From the IMG/VR virus record IMGVR_UViG_3300046007_002553, positions 1 to 21,172 of that record: DNA of 21,172 bases; one strand, written 5' to 3'. This document shows, piece by piece, positions 20,323 to 21,172 of this stretch. Under the pieces are notes generated by a model. It saw only the letters and a program-made list of their open reading frames with translations, did no database searches and had not been told where the DNA came from. The stretch comes from a virus. Position 1 is the first letter of the stretch, and the number at the start of each line of letters is the position of its first letter. Both the position numbers and the translations under genes were made by a program.

Positions 20323-21048
20323 ATGATTAATAGCGTTAGAAATACAGTTCTATCTATACTTAGTAAAGACGTTAGAGGATATGTAACTCCAGAAGAGTTT
20401 AACTTATTCTCTAAACAAGCACAAACAGAGATTTTCGAGCAATTGAACTTTGATTATAGCAATGCTATGAACAAACAAAATGCAGGACTTCACGGCTCTG
20501 GGTATTCAGATATTGTAGAGAAGATTGGAGAAGTATTAGATGAGTTCATTGTTACAGAAGTTCTTCACTATAATGGTATTACTACAAAGTTCTATATGCC
20601 AGGAGAAGATCCTGCAAATACACAAGAAGCATTATCATACCGTTTAGATAGATTGATTTACAATAATGCAATTGAGATTGATAAAGTAGATAGACGTAAG
20701 ATATTAAATCTAACAGCTAGTAATCTAACAGCTCCATCTACATTATATCCTGTATATACATTAGATAATCAAGGTATAAAGGTATATCCAACAACAATTA
20801 CGTCAAACGTTATGGTTGACTACTTGAGATATCCTAAAGATCCGAAATGGACATATACATCTTTAGCAGGAGGTGAAGCATTATTTAATCAAGGTGCATC
20901 TGATTATCAAGACTTCGAGCTTCCACAAGCGTATGAGACAGATTTAATTATTAAGATATGTCAATATGCAGGAGTATCTATTAGAGAAGCTGAAGTTGTA
21001 CAAGCAGCTAAGTCAGATGAAGTACAAAGCAAACAAGAAAAAATATAA
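20323..21048 (+). CDS. Putative head-tail connector (adaptor/ring) protein
   Basis: The 241-residue product opens MINSVRNTVLSILSKDVRGY, then TPEEFNLFSKQAQTEIFEQL, and later has TLYPVYTLDNQGIKVYPTTI, DYLRYPKDPKWTY and DFELPQAYETDLIIKICQYA. This whole pattern is familiar from a conserved structural protein of crAss-like and other Bacteroidota podoviruses that follows the capsid genes and is thought to form a connector or ring below the portal. A helical start and end flank a beta-rich centre, as in such adaptors. It is followed 4 nt later by another structural gene. The exact ring position is uncertain. Confidence 0.72.
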   Translation: MINSVRNTVLSILSKDVRGYVTPEEFNLFSKQAQTEIFEQLNFDYSNAMNKQNAGLHGSGYSDIVEKIGEVLDEFIVTEVLHYNGITTKFYMPGEDPANTQEALSYRLDRLIYNNAIEIDKVDRRKILNLTASNLTAPSTLYPVYTLDNQGIKVYPTTITSNVMVDYLRYPKDPKWTYTSLAGGEALFNQGASDYQDFELPQAYETDLIIKICQYAGVSIREAEVVQAAKSDEVQSKQEKI

Positions 21049-21052
21049 GTAG

Positions 21053-21172
21053 ATGTCATATATAACTCCGTATCAATATTACACGAATGGTGGTACAGCT
21101 CCAACAGATTCGAATTGGGGTTCGTATCAATATATCTCTCTAGCAGATGCTATAAATAACTTCACACTTCTC
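21053..21172 (+). CDS. Start of a conserved structural protein (partial)
   Basis: Forty codons are present before the window ends: MSYITPYQYYTNGGTAPTDS, then NWGSYQYISL and ADAINNF. The Tyr-rich opening and the WGSYQYxSLxDxxNNF pattern match the beginning of a conserved virion protein that follows the connector gene in Bacteroidota podoviruses, probably part of the neck or tail. It begins 4 nt after the preceding stop in the same operon. The 3' part lies outside the window. Confidence 0.7.
   Translation, partial: MSYITPYQYYTNGGTAPTDSNWGSYQYISLADAINNFTLL

Noticed and set aside
1-21172. tRNA genes, CRISPR arrays, insertion sequences, integrase or attachment sites
   Set aside because: No cloverleaf-like segments, regularly spaced repeats, transposase or integrase frames, or terminal inverted repeats were seen on either strand.

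Overview
The window is a stretch of a tailed double-stranded DNA phage genome (Caudoviricetes) that infects a member of the Bacteroidota, probably a flavobacterium-like host. The host group is inferred from the low GC content, the absence of Shine-Dalgarno sequences before most starts, A-rich leaders, and promoter boxes of the Bacteroidota -7 type (TAnnTTTG). The large terminase, the long portal with a Gln/Lys-rich C-terminal coiled coil, the major capsid protein and the 241-aa connector resemble those of crAss-like phages (Crassvirales) or related Bacteroidota podoviruses. That placement comes from remembered family patterns, not a search. TGA serves as a normal stop codon.

Layout. (1) 1-2441, rightward: a chain of very small genes joined by ATGA stop/start overlaps leads into a phage groEL followed by groES, the reverse of the usual bacterial order, and ends at an intrinsic terminator. 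(2) 2392-3069, leftward: one winged-helix regulator-like gene, convergent with groES and divergent from what follows. The 48-bp divergent promoter region carries boxes for both directions and a pair of TTRCGTAA repeats. (3) 3118-9014, rightward: a receptor-binding region with two beta-rich spike/fibre modules (90+449 aa and 117+743 aa). Between them lie an M15-type peptidase (likely endolysin) and several small Lys-rich proteins. (4) 9017-10450: a lysis cassette with a papain-fold (YiiX/NlpC-P60-like) hydrolase, a candidate one-protein spanin, a two-TM holin-like protein and a one-TM small protein. (5) 10499-13955: small pre-terminase genes, including a candidate tandem GroES-like protein, then the large terminase. 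(6) 13957-21172: portal, acidic scaffold-like protein, major capsid protein, a 255-aa conserved protein, an abundant 105-aa capsid-associated candidate, a connector protein and the start of the next structural gene.

The genes form one late programme: packaging (terminase, portal), head building (scaffold, capsid), connector and tail, host recognition (spikes) and lysis. The chaperonin pair probably helps fold phage proteins. The head region is punctuated by hairpin terminators fused directly to promoters that share the string TTATTANNTTTGTA, so the phage seems to set capsid, accessory and connector mRNA levels separately. Codon choice in the capsid and 105-aa genes shifts toward C-ending and CGT codons, as expected for very highly expressed proteins.
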